A DNA stretch of 64,000 nucleotides from Prostheceraeus crozeri (GCA_907163375.1 CAJQUW010009249.1:62001-126000); one strand, 5' to 3'. Positions 1 to 10,979 are shown, counted from the stretch's first letter. Notes: generated from the letters alone by a model not told the origin. Numbers and translations: made by a program.

Positions 1-461
1 CTTCATGCACATGTCTCGCAATCTCAGACCTGTCAACGTCTATTTGTTTCACTGCTCGAAGATGTTCTTTCTTGCGCTCCTCCATCGTGCGACCAGATTC
101 TCCGACGTAGGACCAGGAGCAGTCTGGCTGTGAGCAGGGTACCCTGTAAACTACACCAAGCTCCAATCCTCGAGTCGGTCTCTTCTTCACCAAAAGCTGT
201 TGAAGAGTGGTTATGGGTGCATCTTAAACAACGTCGGTATGAAACCCATAACCACTCTTCAACAGCTTTTGGTGAAGAAGAGACCGACTCGAGGATTGGA
301 GCTTGGTGTAGTTTACAGGGTACCCTGCTCACAGCCAGACTGCTCCTGGTCCTACGTCGGAGAATCTGGTCGCACGATGGAGGAGCGCAAGAAAGAACAT
401 CTTCGAGCAGTGAAACAAATAGACGTTGACAGGTCTGAGATTGCGAGACATGTGCATGAAG
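1..461. repeat. Head-to-head inverted repeat of a PLE GIY-YIG fragment
   Basis: Bases 1-218 are the reverse complement of 244-461, with a 25 bp spacer (219-243). Both arms carry the same piece of the PLE endonuclease reading frame, so the same peptide can be read on both strands. The left arm runs off the window, so its full length is unknown. Such inverted joins are known for Penelope-like elements, but a palindromic assembly artefact would look similar. Confidence 0.85.
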
Positions 462-610
462 ACCATCACAATGTGGATCTCTCTATGATGGAGATAGTTG
501 ACAGAGATGTAGTTTGGAGGAAGCGGATCATCAAGGAATCTTTGTGGTCTCAAACTTTCAATTCGTCCAACAAGACTAAGTTTCATGTCGGGAATGTGTG
601 GAGTGAATGA
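200..610 (+). pseudogene. PLE GIY-YIG endonuclease fragment
   Basis: This fragment encodes the C-terminal endonuclease of a Penelope-like retroelement, which nicks target DNA for reverse transcription. The core reads GVVYRVPC, then YVGESGRTMEERKKEH, then a SEIARHVHEDHH block and a KRIIKESLW tail. This is the usual order of the PLE-type GIY-YIG domain (the GIY-equivalent tyrosine, YVGE, Arg, His). The frame closes at 610. There is no RT upstream in this orientation because the sequence turns into the inverted arm. It is therefore a 5'-truncated 3' end of a PLE. The hammerhead-like motif at about 800 follows it. Confidence 0.8.
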
Positions 611-796
611 TTCTGTCTTTCCTTCGTTCTTTTAACTTATTTTTTCTTACTACTAGTTCGATGTCTTAAGAGGTAGTGTCTTATTTTGTTATTTTCTACT
701 AATGAATTCTTTTATTTGTCTCTGTTGAATGGCGTGATATGATCGAATGCTAATCATGTGCTGCGCGTGTACGACACTGCAGTTACATTCAATTGC

Positions 797-826
797 CTGA
801 CGATGGACGTCTGTGACGCCCGAAAG
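797..826 (+). ncRNA. Hammerhead-ribozyme-like motif of a PLE
   Basis: CTGACGA is followed by a short hairpin (GGACGTC, loop TGT, GACGCCC, one mismatch) and then CGAAA. CUGANGA, stem II, GAAA is the hammerhead core order, and such ribozymes are known in the terminal repeats of Penelope-like elements. It lies between a GIY-YIG 3' end and the start of an RT fragment, the position expected of a PLE terminal repeat. Stems I and III were not convincingly resolved, so activity is not implied. Confidence 0.45.
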
Positions 827-859
827 GCCTCGTAATCAATCTCTTTAGAAAAAGAATTC

Positions 860-1444
860 AGTAACAAGCATACATCGACGCTTTTGGCTTCCTATAATGA
901 ACACTTTAATATTAATGTTAGTGACAAGGACCTTAAACTACCAAAACTTTTCTGGATTCCAAAATTGCATAAAAATCCTTATAAGTTTAGATTCATTGCC
1001 GGAGCCAGAAATTGTACAACTAAAAAGTTATCGGTGAATATCAACAAAGGTCTGAAAGTGATAAGAGAAAATTTCCATAGATACTGTGAGTCAATCAGGA
1101 GTAATACTGGTTATTCTTATTTTTGGAGTGTAGCCTCGACTCAAGATTCTTTGAGGAATATTTCTAACGTGAACGTCCACTCTATGCAAGTTTTTGACTT
1201 CTCTACTCTTTATACAAACTTAGATCAAGAATAATATTTTTCCATCCTTGATCTCACATTCAATTCCACTAATCGTAGATACTTGTGTGTAGGATATGAA
1301 AAGTCGTTTTTCTCCAAAATCAAATATAAGGGGTATTCTTGTTATGACGTGGACTCTTTTAAGAAGGCTATTGATTTTATAGTTTCTGAAGTCTACATTT
1401 CTTTTTCCGGTTATGTGTTCAGACAAATTCGAGGAGTACCAATG
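860..1444 (+). pseudogene. PLE reverse transcriptase, N-terminal part
   Basis: This is the RT fingers and palm of a Penelope-like element. Visible landmarks are LPKLFWIPKLHKNPYKFRFI, then a FDFSTLYTNL block (RT motif A with the catalytic Asp), then RQIRGVPM (motif B). Two frames are needed across the region, and no start upstream of the RT core is present, so the copy is 5'-truncated and decayed. It stops at 1444 in the middle of motif B because a DNA transposon (1445-4778) is inserted there. The rest of the RT resumes at 4783. Confidence 0.8.
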
Positions 1445-2007
1445 CACGAGTGGCAGGAAGCATGATCAAGTGACAAAAAATTTGACGACTTAGGATGAAG
1501 CAGCTTTTGGTACTTTTTGATACGCTGATTTCAAAAATCATAGTGGCGTAAATCATCTATTGGCTCCTTTCGAGATATAGGGCCATGAATATTCTGACAG
1601 CCAATCAGAATCGAGGATTCCTATAATTCATGCAAAGTCTATTTAAAAAGCTTTTAAATGCAGTTTTAAGCTATAAATATGATTATTTATACATTTTTAG
1701 ACATTCTAGAATATTTTAGTGCATCCATTACGGATATATCAGATGATATAGGCATTCTGACGGCCAATCAGAATCGAGCATTCCATGAATTTGAAATGTG
1801 CTAGGCCTACTCAAAACCCTACGAAGTTTAGACTTCATTTATGTTGTTTATAGATGGATTTACATAGATAATGTTATTTTTGATCTGCTATGATTATATA
1901 CAGACAGTAAACATGATTGTAAACTAATAACCGTCTAACAACCAATTAGAATTGAGTATTTGTATAATGCAGGAATATGCTTTTCTTAGAAATGGTGAAA
2001 CATCAGT
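1445..2007 (+). repeat. Left TIR of the Chapaev-like transposon
   Basis: 563 bp arm matching 4216-4778 in inverse orientation with scattered substitutions. It contains three internal copies of a motif like CAATCAGAATCGAG, about 150-300 bp apart. Confidence 0.85.
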
Positions 2008-2206
2008 TACAATTCATTTGTAGGCCCATATGTATTTCTGTGAAAATTGTGCTGATCACTGCTGGATGTAGGTCTTTGTCTTTAGAAATCTAGCAACTAG
2101 TGATAATTATTTTAATTGTCAGTCATATTTATAACAATATACAGGTACCATTTAAAAGCTAATTCCTTCAGCTTGTAACCGCATACAGTTGGGAAAAGTC
2201 TTTTTG

Positions 2207-3630
2207 TTATACTATTTTTATTTGCATGAAGCAACAACTTGAAATAAATGTGGTTCTATTCAAATCACATGTGACGTCCATTGTATCGGACCGTAGTGTC
2301 AAGTAGGTTTCTGTCAAAAGCTGGGTGCACTCTTGAAACCTTCCCGCATTGAGTCCACAACGCGCCAAAGTTGGCATGCACGGCTTCTGGGGATGAGTGC
2401 TTCCATGGGCCTGGATTCCGGTCACTATGTTGATCATTTTAAGATCCATGGCCATGGTGAATTTGCTTTGAAGGTTCTCTATTTCCAACAAATCGAAAAC
2501 TGACTTCACATTCTGATAGCTCTCCTTGAAGTCGGGAACTATGGCTAACACAAAGAGACGCTTAACACTCGAATCAGTGAATCCAGTTGAAGAACCAGAA
2601 GCATTGTCATCAGTAATCATGGACATACGCACCTTGAAGATCCACCGTCAGCTCCTATTTTCAAAAGGACGTCGTTGCAATCTAATTCACGGATCTGAAG
2701 GATATAATCAACAAAGCGAATGACATCATTGCAGTAAACTACAAGAAGTATTGAGTCATCGTCCACAATAACTTGTCCCAATGAGAAGAAATTGGAAAGA
2801 CTTTTATCGCGATTGATGAAGTATTGCAGGCAATTTCCATCGATAGAATTCCGCACAGCTGACTTCCGAATGAAAGGACAAATAATCGTCTTCATTGCAA
2901 CATTAGATGCACCCAAGGATATCTGTAACTCATTCAAAGTCTCAGAATGAAATTTAGTCTCTTGTATAGCTTTGCTATCACTCATTGAGATTTTCAGTGA
3001 ATTTGGACCCTTTGTAGCGAACGAAATTTGCTCAGGCTGGCTACTCTCCCTCAACTTTTCCCGAATCAACTCACCAGCTATCAAATCCTTGCTTCTCTGA
3101 TCCTCGGTACTGACGATCTCCGTCAAATTGCTCCGCAGAGTCGAAATGTTACACGAATGCGAGAGTCCGCGATGTATAGTGGAATAACAGGATGTACATA
3201 TTTTTGTCCTGGACGAACGGGGCATGAAAGACTTCTGATCTAATGATGGAAGACGACCTACTTTTCGTTTTGGAGCAACAGTACCTCTACATCTTGCGAC
3301 GTCACACATCTGACAAGGACAGACAGGAAAGGGATCTTGGCGTGTAGCTGTAAGGCGGATGGAAGAAACAAGACTGCTGAAATCATGGACTTCCGGAAGA
3401 GTATTGACATCTTTCTTGTCTTGGCTTATTTCTAACAAATCATTTCGACATTCTGAACAAATCCCATTCGGTAGTATGAAGTCATCCGCATTGTAACTTT
3501 CTATGAAGAATCTCTTAATTCTATCTACGATGACATTGGTTACATCATATTTGGCTTTCTCAAAGCAAACGATGCAAACCCGGCGGCGGTTCTCTTCATG
3601 AGTTCCTGGTCTCTTACCATGAGCACTCAT
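2207..3630 (-). pseudogene. Transposase-like gene of the 1445-4778 element
   Basis: The leftward gene starts at an ATG at 3630 (MSAHGKRPG). An N-terminal Cys cluster (VCIVCFEKAKYD, then GICSECRNDLL) looks like a treble-clef zinc domain. More Cys pairs follow (CPCQMCDVARC and CTSCY...HSC). The second half has a KIGADGG block, then a new frame with SVKRLFVLAIVPD, SKFTMAMDLKMINIVTGIQ and HGSTHP. ADGG and DLK are plausible acidic catalytic sites of a DDE-type enzyme. One base appears lost near 2630, shifting the frame, and the open frame ends at 2207, so the gene is broken. A distant link to the RAG1/Transib/Chapaev world is only a guess. Confidence 0.6.
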
Positions 3631-4215
3631 TTTGTAGAAATAAAGAAGATCCAAAAATGTAAACGAACAATGTAACCGCAAGAATTAGAACAGAGCTGCC
3701 TCAATTTACGCACTCGATAAACAGACTGGCGCCAACTAGCTGTCGATAATCAATTAGCAGCTGCAAACCACGAAAATGCGCGCATCAAAAAATCAATGCA
3801 GTCTTCGCTTTAATTGCTTTACGTCAAACACATCAAGACAGTGCGTGCGCATTTGTAATGCTTGTGTTCAATGCATAGTCAGCTCATGATGGCTGACTAC
3901 CTATTCACACGCTGCCATTACACAACTGAAAACTTCCCAAATTCATAACGTGTGATGATGATTTTATTAAAAATAGATTCCGAGATTACTAAGAAAAGCT
4001 TAGTTCTTATGCTAAAGCTTAGTTTTCGTATGAATTATCACATCTGATTTTTTAGATGACATGTCTTAATTTAATAGCTTTTCGACCATCAAGTAGACAA
4101 TAATTTATTATTATACTGATTAGCACGAATGTTTTACAAAAATGAAAATGAATTGTAATCCTATTGTGCTTCGAGGATAAATAAAGAATTGCATACATAC
4201 ATACGCACACACACT

Positions 4216-4778
4216 ACTGATGTTTCAACATTTCCAAGAAAAGCATATTCCTGCATTGTACGAATACTCAATTCTAATTGGTTGTTAGACGGTTATTAGT
4301 TTACAATCATGTTTACTGTCTGTATATAGTCATTGCAGATCAAAAATATCATTATTTATGTAAATCCATCTATAAACAACATAAATAAAGTCTAAACTTC
4401 GTAGGGTTTTGAGTAGGCCTAGCACATTTCAAATTCATGGAATGCTCGATTCTGATTGCCCGTCAGAATGCCTATATCATCTGATATATCCGTAATGGAT
4501 GCACTACAATATTCTAGAATGTCTAAAAGTGTATAAATAATCACATTTATAGCTTAAAACTGCATTTAAAAGCTTTTTAAATAGACTTTGCATGAATTAT
4601 AGAAATCCTCGATTCTGATTGGCTGTCAGAATATTCATGGCCCTATATCTCGAAAGGAGCCAATAGATGATTTACGCTACTATGATTTTTGAAATCAGCG
4701 TATCAAAAAGTACCAAAAGCTGCTTCATCCTAAGTCGTCAAATTTTTTGTCACTTGATCATGCTTCCTGCCACCCGTG
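4216..4778 (-). repeat. Right TIR of the Chapaev-like transposon
   Basis: Inverse partner of 1445-2007. It ends in CTGCCACCCGTG next to the AATG duplication. Confidence 0.85.
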
Positions 4779-4782
4779 AATG

Positions 4783-5374
4783 GGAGGGAATTGCAGTCCT
4801 TTACTTGCCGACTTGTTTCTGTTAAATTGCGAATTTGCTTTTTATGAAACAATTGGTTAAAAATAAAAAGTTTGGACTAGCTAAATTATTGTCAAACACT
4901 TCGAGATATATAGACGATATATGCGTAATAAATTACAAGCATTTCAATACCTTAATTCCAAAAATTTACCCAGTGGAGCTTCTTGCAGATAGAAACGGAG
5001 TCAATGACAAAGCCGTTGTTTACCTCGATGTGAGACTCCAATCTAGTAGTGGCGGTCTTCGAACCTCAATATATCATAAAGTGGAAGATTTTGATTTCCC
5101 TGTTGTTCTGTTGACATTTCCAGACAGTGCAATACCTTATAACATGGGAATTAATGTATTTGCCGGCCAGGTTTTACGTTATTGTCGCATCTGCTCGCAT
5201 CTTGAAGATCTAATTAAACGAATTAATATGACACTTTTTGTGATGAGCGGCAGAGGATATTGTAAGTCTAAAATGAAGGCATGTACTGAGAAATTGCTAA
5301 CCGGTCATAACAACTTTCTAATCAAGTTTGGATATTTCTCAGCCAGGCAGCTGACATCGCAGTGCGCATTTTAA
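4783..5374 (+). pseudogene. PLE reverse transcriptase, C-terminal part
   Basis: This continues the RT split by the insertion. It has a GGNCSPLLADLFLLNCEF segment just after the insertion, the catalytic SRYIDDIC (motif C), then NGVNDKAVVYLDV, a GGLRTSIYHK block and a thumb segment with FPDSAIPYNMG and GQVLRYCRICS. The frame changes once between the first segment and the YIDD part. It ends at a stop at 5372-5374 and no GIY-YIG domain follows within 1 kb. The element may be endonuclease-less or 3'-truncated. Confidence 0.78.
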
Positions 5375-6480
5375 ACAATAAAATTAACACTGTTTGTTTG
5401 TTTTCTTAGCATTTTTTTTATTGGTTATACCATTTCAGTATTTCACACATATATTTTAGTTTGTTTTGGTTGTATCCGTCTTTTGCGGTTGTTTTGTTTT
5501 TGTTTTTACTATTACTATCAGTATTACTTATTATTACACATATTATTACTGTATTGATTTTAGAATGCCAGCCGCATATAAGTTTATGCGGGGCCCCGCC
5601 CGCCTGGGCTTGAGCGTTCAGGTAGAGGGGCCGAAACGCGACCAGGCGGGTACCTGCTGACGACTGGCTATTGTTTTATTTGTTTTTACGTTTTGTTTTG
5701 TTTTTTTTTATCGCTAACTGCCCTAGTGTGATGAATGGACTGTGTCCGTTACTGGTCTCCATAGGGTTGACATGGTGATTACTAAGTGTCTATTTATATA
5801 TAAGTTCCTAATCAATCGAGCTTGAAACTTTGACCAAGGAGATTACTTGTTAAGCGGCCTTGTACGATCTCGTACACTTAAGGGTGAAGTCCAGCCCGTA
5901 TAGCGCTATGTTATGGACCCCCGGGAAGGTCCGCCCGGCACGCAATCAGATCCTTTGTGCTTAAAGACCTTCATGCATTCATGCATTTGTCGAGAATCAC
6001 AAGTCAAAGGACCATTAGGGGTAAGGTCCAGCCCCGCTTTAGAAGCGCTGATTGAAAAATGGACTAGTGGGAAGGTCCTCCACACCGATCTCGTCAAGTT
6101 TGGCTCTAAAATGTGGTCCTAGGATAGTCAAAAGTTTGACGCGCCTTGAACGTTTGATGTCTGCCGGTGGGAACGCACCACCGGTCCTCTTAAGGGCAAA
6201 CCTTAAGTCTTATTAACTATAAGTTTATTAAAATTGTGAAACATTTAGACGTCGTTATGGGAATGTCCCAGCTTCAATTCCAGGGTTCAGGATTTGATTA
6301 AAGTAAAGGATTAATTGATGGAACTTCCCAGTCGCAAATGATCCGAAAGACTTTTTCTACAAGTCTGAGGATGAAGCCAAGTCCTTATCATGAAGCTACA
6401 TATTTTGGCAGAACAAGGCGGAAGTTACATGTCGAATCAACATGAACAATCTAACCCAGAATCCAACGTCAAGATGTCAG
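5375..6480. other. Structured noncoding tail after the PLE RT
   Basis: No convincing gene. T-rich sequence is followed by a GC-rich block with a perfect 9 bp stem (CCCGCCTGG 5599-5607 with CCAGGCGGG 5642-5650) whose loop holds CCGAAACGCG. Two related blocks (about 5886-5940 and 6030-6080) share GTCCAGCCC, an AGCGCT core, ATGGAC and GGGAAGGTCC. At 6164-6207 two adjacent perfect 7 bp hairpins occur. This is probably the 3' terminal part of the PLE. Confidence 0.4.
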
Positions 6481-6489
6481 TCGAAATAG

Positions 6490-7960
6490 ATTCATTTAGA
6501 AAGCGTGGCAGACCGTAATTGTCTCAGAAAGATACAGACGCTTTAATTTGACTGCATACTTCTTCATGCTTGCCAAGATGTCAGTGTATCTTTCAATATC
6601 CGTGTAAAATGATGTGACTGTTAGAATCCTTTTTGGACGGCGTTTCTTATTCGTCAACAGCAGTTTGCTGATTAATTCGTATATAAAACATTGAACCTTG
6701 AGTACATTTGACCTATTGTACAAACAAGTGCTTAATACTGTAGCTGTTCGTAAAGTACATCATACCTTTATAAAAGTTCAATTGAAGCACAGCAACACCA
6801 AGATAACAGTGACGTAGGCAGGGGGAGCGGTGGGAGCGGCGCTCCACCCTTTGCTCAAGTAGTAAAGAAACGGAGATTACAAGCTTTTCTTATACTGCAT
6901 AAAATGAACACATAGCTGAGCGAAGAGAAAATATCAAAACTAAAATTCAAACTTAATGTATGGACTCACTATGAAATCAATCAATGCTGAATTACAAAGC
7001 TATCAGTCCAATACATCGTCACGATTCCTCCATTTTATTCAAATCCTAGGATGAAGGTCTTCCAAAGTCCAAACAGCTTATATAATTTTCCCACTCCATC
7101 TATTAACTAGAGCTGTTCTGGAGGCTCTCCAGTCCGTTATATTCCTCGTTTGGAGACGCTCCGCTCCATTTGTCTACTGGAGCTGTGCAAGGGGGTGAAT
7201 CTGGTTGAAGGCGGTTCACCTCATTTGTCTAAAGTACGCTTCGCTCCATTTGTCTAGATACTGAAACAAGTGGAACATTTCTGGCAACTCTCTTATCAGC
7301 TGCATTTGTCGATTGAAGGGCTCCGTATATTGACTGGTTATTGTGATATTATAAAGCGAACTAAAGTCGATGTTTTGGCTTTTGACATCAACAAAGAAAA
7401 TCTTACAGATGGTTGATGATATCAGATACTAAAAATATTCGTTCAATTTTTTGCAGCCTCTATCATGTTCTGCATTATTAAACCTTTCGCTTCAAGAATG
7501 ATCCAGTATCTGACTTTTAGATGCATTGCGGATATGCATAGACTACTAGCGCATTACTGTGCTTCACCCTCGGAACTTTGGTCATAAAGATAAATTTATC
7601 ACACTTTCTTGAGACTTTGATTTTACCACGAAGTGATAATCATTCTTATTAATTGAATTTCTGAGAATTAAACCTTGTGTGAATGTGCTTGTATAGTAAA
7701 GAACTGCAACACTTAACCCGGAAAGAAATGCATAAATATTGATCTGTCTGCACGCTATTTGTTAAAAAATGATTGCGTGGTGAAGAGAAGTTTTTGATTA
7801 TGTCAAGGACAACAAACGTGTGATGAATTTGTGACATTTGATTTTGACTAGTACATGACTAGCACATTTAAACAGCTTTAGTTATTGTTCAGACAGAGGG
7901 TGGCCAATGGTGCATTTTCTTGATCAGCTAATTTTATGATATTAATTTTATTGATTCACC
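6490..7960. other. Low-content region, decayed repeats
   Basis: No supported gene. CAGTGACGTAGGCAGG at 6807 resembles a hAT terminal repeat. Between 7100 and 7320 a degenerate repeat based on CTCCATTTGTCTA recurs about four times. The rest is AT-rich without open frames of note. Confidence 0.5.
6807..6860 (+). repeat. Possible left end of an old hAT element
   Basis: CAGTGACGTAGGCAGG matches 14 of 16 bases of the inverse sequence ending at 30864 (CAGGGACGTAGGTAGG). The flanking octamers, CAAGATAA at 6799-6806 and GAACATAA at 30865-30872, agree at six of eight positions. This fits one hAT element later split by the Polinton. No hAT transposase was recognised. Confidence 0.35.
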
Positions 7961-7971
7961 ATAATACACAG

Positions 7972-8827
7972 CAAGGTTGGGCCAAAACTTGGGTCAAAAC
8001 CCAAAACCCAAGCTCAAGTGTCAATAAATGAGAGAATCAAGTAAACAAAGTACATTCTTTGCATTTTGTGCTCAAATAAAGATCCTTCTATATGCCAAAA
8101 TTCTTGGTGTTAGTGTCGTATTAGTGAGAAACGGTATATTCATTGCAATAACTTTAATTAGCAGTCTAAGTACTAAGTAAGCACGTACACGTATTACGTC
8201 ATAAGGCTTTCCTTCAATTTAACCTATTGATGGACCTATACTGACTAATTGAAGATTTTTATTTAATGATGATTGAATCATACATTGGTCATAACAATTG
8301 CTTTCATCTTATCATTCAGAAATATAAACAGACTTAGTGACTGCGTAGTGAGTGCATGGTTAAAACATGTTTAGAATACAAAGTTGGAATGAATTCATCT
8401 TCAGATAAATGTCGACGGTCGCAGACATAAGAAGTGGGAAGATATCTGTGAAGATATGCATGTAAAATATATGAAATATATAAAAATTCAATATGCACAA
8501 ATGTAGCAAAATACATGTAAGCTTACTGCAAACAATATGTAGGAACTTTCAATGCGCGGTTTTGTGAAGCCCAAAATGAAATAAAATAATAATAACATCA
8601 AGAATTTCTTATTTCAAATATTCTGTGAGTTGAGTGGAATTTTGACAACAAAATCAGAACTTCATGCTCTTGTCATGTAGCTCTCCTGAGATTCAAATCA
8701 AAATATTAATTTTTATGACTTGATTTACTTACATATGTGCAGCATTAATAGAAAACTCAAGTTTTGCATCAATAACCCAAAGTCGACCTAAAACCCAAGT
8801 TTCACCCAAAACCCAAGGTCCAACCTT
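7972..8827 (-). mobile_element. hAT-type MITE, copy A
   Basis: 856 bp element starting CAAGGTTGG and ending CCAACCTT, flanked by ATACACAG (7964-7971) and ATACATAG (8828-8835), an 8 bp target duplication with one change. It has no coding capacity. It matches copies at 41544-42369, 54236-55103 and the partial copy 50164-50784 in reverse orientation. Its ends are rich in ACCCAA-type repeats. Confidence 0.8.
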
Positions 8828-8835
8828 ATACATAG

Positions 8836-9297
8836 ATCTTCATATCACATTTTCTCGCATACAACTCGCAGGTTGAGTGATTTTTTACATTTTAATTGTG
8901 GCCTCATTTGAAGGCGGGTGGTGTGAATAAAGTTTTGAGCTTGTGATTTGCCTCCCGATATTCTAGCTATTAAATGCAGACATTGTGTGATGAGTCGGAT
9001 TACGAGGAGGAAGAAATCGAAGAGACACATAGAAACAATGCCGTGTAACTTGAGACTCAAGATTTTCAGGAAGTAGAATCAGTGGCCTATCTTAGGTGAA
9101 GATACAGGAAAACACCTATGTGACTTTACCTATCATTTTTTATCGATCTCTAGGAGCATTAGTTGAGGTATTATCGATTCTATCATTTCGTATCATTTTG
9201 ATAAAAAATGTACTCCTTTTTAAAATAACAAAGAAAATAGATTTCTTAATCCAGCAGCTTTTGATGTTGAAAGGAAGATCGGGGCAATTAAAAGAAT
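8836..9297. other. Spacer between MITE A and the Polinton
   Basis: Plain AT-rich sequence. I see no gene or repeat in it. Confidence 0.5.
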
Positions 9298-9303
9298 ATG
9301 GTC
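9298..9303. repeat. Target-site duplication, left (ATGGTC)
   Basis: ATGGTC directly precedes the first TIR base and recurs directly after the last one at 29851-29856. Six base pairs is the Polinton standard. Confidence 0.93.
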
Positions 9304-9654
9304 AGTAGTGAAAACTGTGCCCTACTTGCGACGGATAGGTACATGGATAGGTACATGTAAAATTTAGTGTTATCAATAGGTACATGGATAGGTACATGGA
9401 TAGGTACATGTATGATTTAGTTATCGATAGGTACATGGATAGGTACATGTATAATTCAGTGTTATGAATAGGAACTTGTATGAGATCTGTTTTACTGGAT
9501 AGGTACATGTGTTTGGTACACTCAGTTGAGTACACTGTGTTTCGGAACGTCTATGATCGAACTTGTGTGGTTGGTTCTGAGCACTTGGGTACGTACCGAT
9601 AGACGTCCGTTGTTTGATTTTGAATGGGTTTGCTCAATTGCGACTATTGTGACT
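9304..9654 (+). repeat. Polinton left TIR
   Basis: Begins AGTAGTGAAAACTG (the AG start is typical of Polintons). It contains clustered 12 bp subrepeats of ATAGGTACATGG. It pairs with 29553-29850 and is about 53 bp longer because it has extra subrepeats. Confidence 0.93.
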
Positions 9655-9734
9655 ATTGCAACCATTGTAATCAAGATGACACATTGATTTTCCTTTTACG
9701 TAGACAAACTATGCTATAAGTATGAGTTAGTTTT

Positions 9735-10245
9735 TTGATGACATACATAATGATGACTAGTATCCCAACGTCGTGGGTTGTCGCAAGAGACCTTGGATAT
9801 TCGTTCAAAGCCATAGAAACTGTAACAAATCTAAGTGAAAATATCAACGCTGGTGATTTAGTTGATCGACTAATGGATCTAGATGAGCATGCTAGGAATC
9901 AAAATTTGGATCGTAGGTGGATAGAGGATTTCTCCATGCTACACTGCAATGATAGTGAAATTAGGAGGATCAAATTGGAACGATATGGAAAGAAGGAGAC
10001 ATCTGACAGTGTTTTAAAAAAAAATCTCCCAATAAAAGTGACTTCAGAAGGAAATTAGAACAAGAGACATTTAATTATTATGTGAACGGAACTGCGTTAA
10101 ATGTTTTAAACAGGAACGATCCCTTCTCTTTTTACCATGTTCTCATAGCGTTATGTGTTCTACATGTTATGTGCCCTTTGAAACTTCATCTTGTCCCCTT
10201 TGCGATGAAGAAATATCTTCAACAGTCACTGTATATCGTGCATGA
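9735..10245 (+). pseudogene. UBA + RING E3 ubiquitin-ligase-like gene (IAP type)
   Basis: The first part encodes a UBA-like helical segment (LGYSFKAIETVTNL, then AGDLVDRLMDL). The second part encodes a compact RING: C-V-K-C, then LFLPCSHSVMC, then CPLC and a short tail. The LFLPC-x-H pattern with a terminal CPxC is that of the C-terminal RING of inhibitor-of-apoptosis proteins, which also carry a UBA upstream. In such proteins the RING recruits an E2 enzyme and the UBA binds ubiquitin. The two signatures lie in order over about 510 bp, but the region is not one open gene. A host-derived modulator of ubiquitin signalling or cell death is an inference. Confidence 0.6.
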
Positions 10246-10300
10246 TGAGTCATCATGCAGGTCTGTGATTGGTCACTATTGTGTCTTTGTTTGACTTTTC

Positions 10301-10309
10301 TATATAAGG
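10301..10309 (+). promoter_or_regulatory. TATA box (TATATAAGG)
   Basis: Perfect TATATAAGG 47 bp before the ATG at 10356, one of several similar boxes ahead of genes in this element. Confidence 0.65.
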
Positions 10310-10355
10310 AGGACATTGTACCGTTCTATTTCAAGCATAATTTGAGGCTAATACA

Positions 10356-10979
10356 ATGTCAATCAGCATGTCGTTCACCACCAACATTCCCATTTCAATA
10401 ATTTACCGAAGTCAACTCTTCACCGGCAATATATTTTATTCTGCCGTGAATATAACTGGCTATAAAGCGGATTTGGTGGATCTGATGGAGGAAATAGTGA
10501 AGTATTTCCGCTGCGGAGAGGACGTTGTGGTGCAGAGAATGTTAATGAGAGTCGTGAACAACGCTCTTACACGAGTTGCAAGATTTTGGCTCAATGAAGT
10601 ATTTCGCCCACTAGCTCAAACGGAGATTGTACCGGAATACTCTCGCTGTTGGTGCAGCAGTATCCAACGGAAACTCAACACATGTCTCCATGACATTATC
10701 ACCTCCAGCTACTATGACGAGAAGGGTGACAAATGCAAATTGGACTTATTCAGTGGACCGCCATCAGCAAGCATCAATGTGGCTGCTCAAGGACATTCTG
10801 AGGTAATCAGTTTGCGGGCATACTATGCCAATATTTTAAAGACTTTCCATTCAAAGCCCTGCTGTATGTGCGGTCCAATTTCAAAACATCTAATGAAAGA
10901 CATTGAGCAGCTCATAACTGCTACAAATCAGACTCTAGCCGATGTGAGTGTATATCAGTTTCCCTCTACAACTTGTTAA
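10356..10979 (+). CDS. Polinton protein of unknown function, 207 aa
   Basis: An uninterrupted frame with an ATG 47 bp after a TATATAAGG box. I do not recognise the family. The N-terminal third is polar with a VVQRMLMRVVNNALTRVARF helix. The middle has a Trp/Cys patch (SRCWCSSIQRKL). Near the C-terminus there is a Cys cluster (SKPCCMCGPISKHL) that could bind zinc or form disulfides. No signal peptide or membrane segment is evident. It lies between the UBA/RING gene and a basic structural-type protein on the same strand. Confidence 0.65.
   Translation: MSISMSFTTNIPISIIYRSQLFTGNIFYSAVNITGYKADLVDLMEEIVKYFRCGEDVVVQRMLMRVVNNALTRVARFWLNEVFRPLAQTEIVPEYSRCWCSSIQRKLNTCLHDIITSSYYDEKGDKCKLDLFSGPPSASINVAAQGHSEVISLRAYYANILKTFHSKPCCMCGPISKHLMKDIEQLITATNQTLADVSVYQFPSTTC

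Larger units (their letters stand above)
1445..4778. mobile_element. DNA transposon with 563 bp TIRs and 4 bp TSD, Chapaev-like
   Basis: The termini read CACGAGTGGCAGGAAGC on the left and the inverse of CACGGGTGGCAGGAAGC on the right. The inverted repeats run 1445-2007 and 4216-4778. The element is flanked by AATG (1441-1444 and 4779-4782), a 4 bp target duplication. Without the insert the two sides read as an uninterrupted PLE RT motif B, which fixes the boundaries. CAC termini with 4 bp duplications fit the Chapaev group of CMC transposons, but the transposase is not one I can assign firmly. The element carries one leftward gene. Confidence 0.8.

Noticed and set aside
33-429. Identical 99-codon frames on opposite strands
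   Set aside because: They are mirror images created by the inverted repeat and lie out of frame with the GIY-YIG domain.
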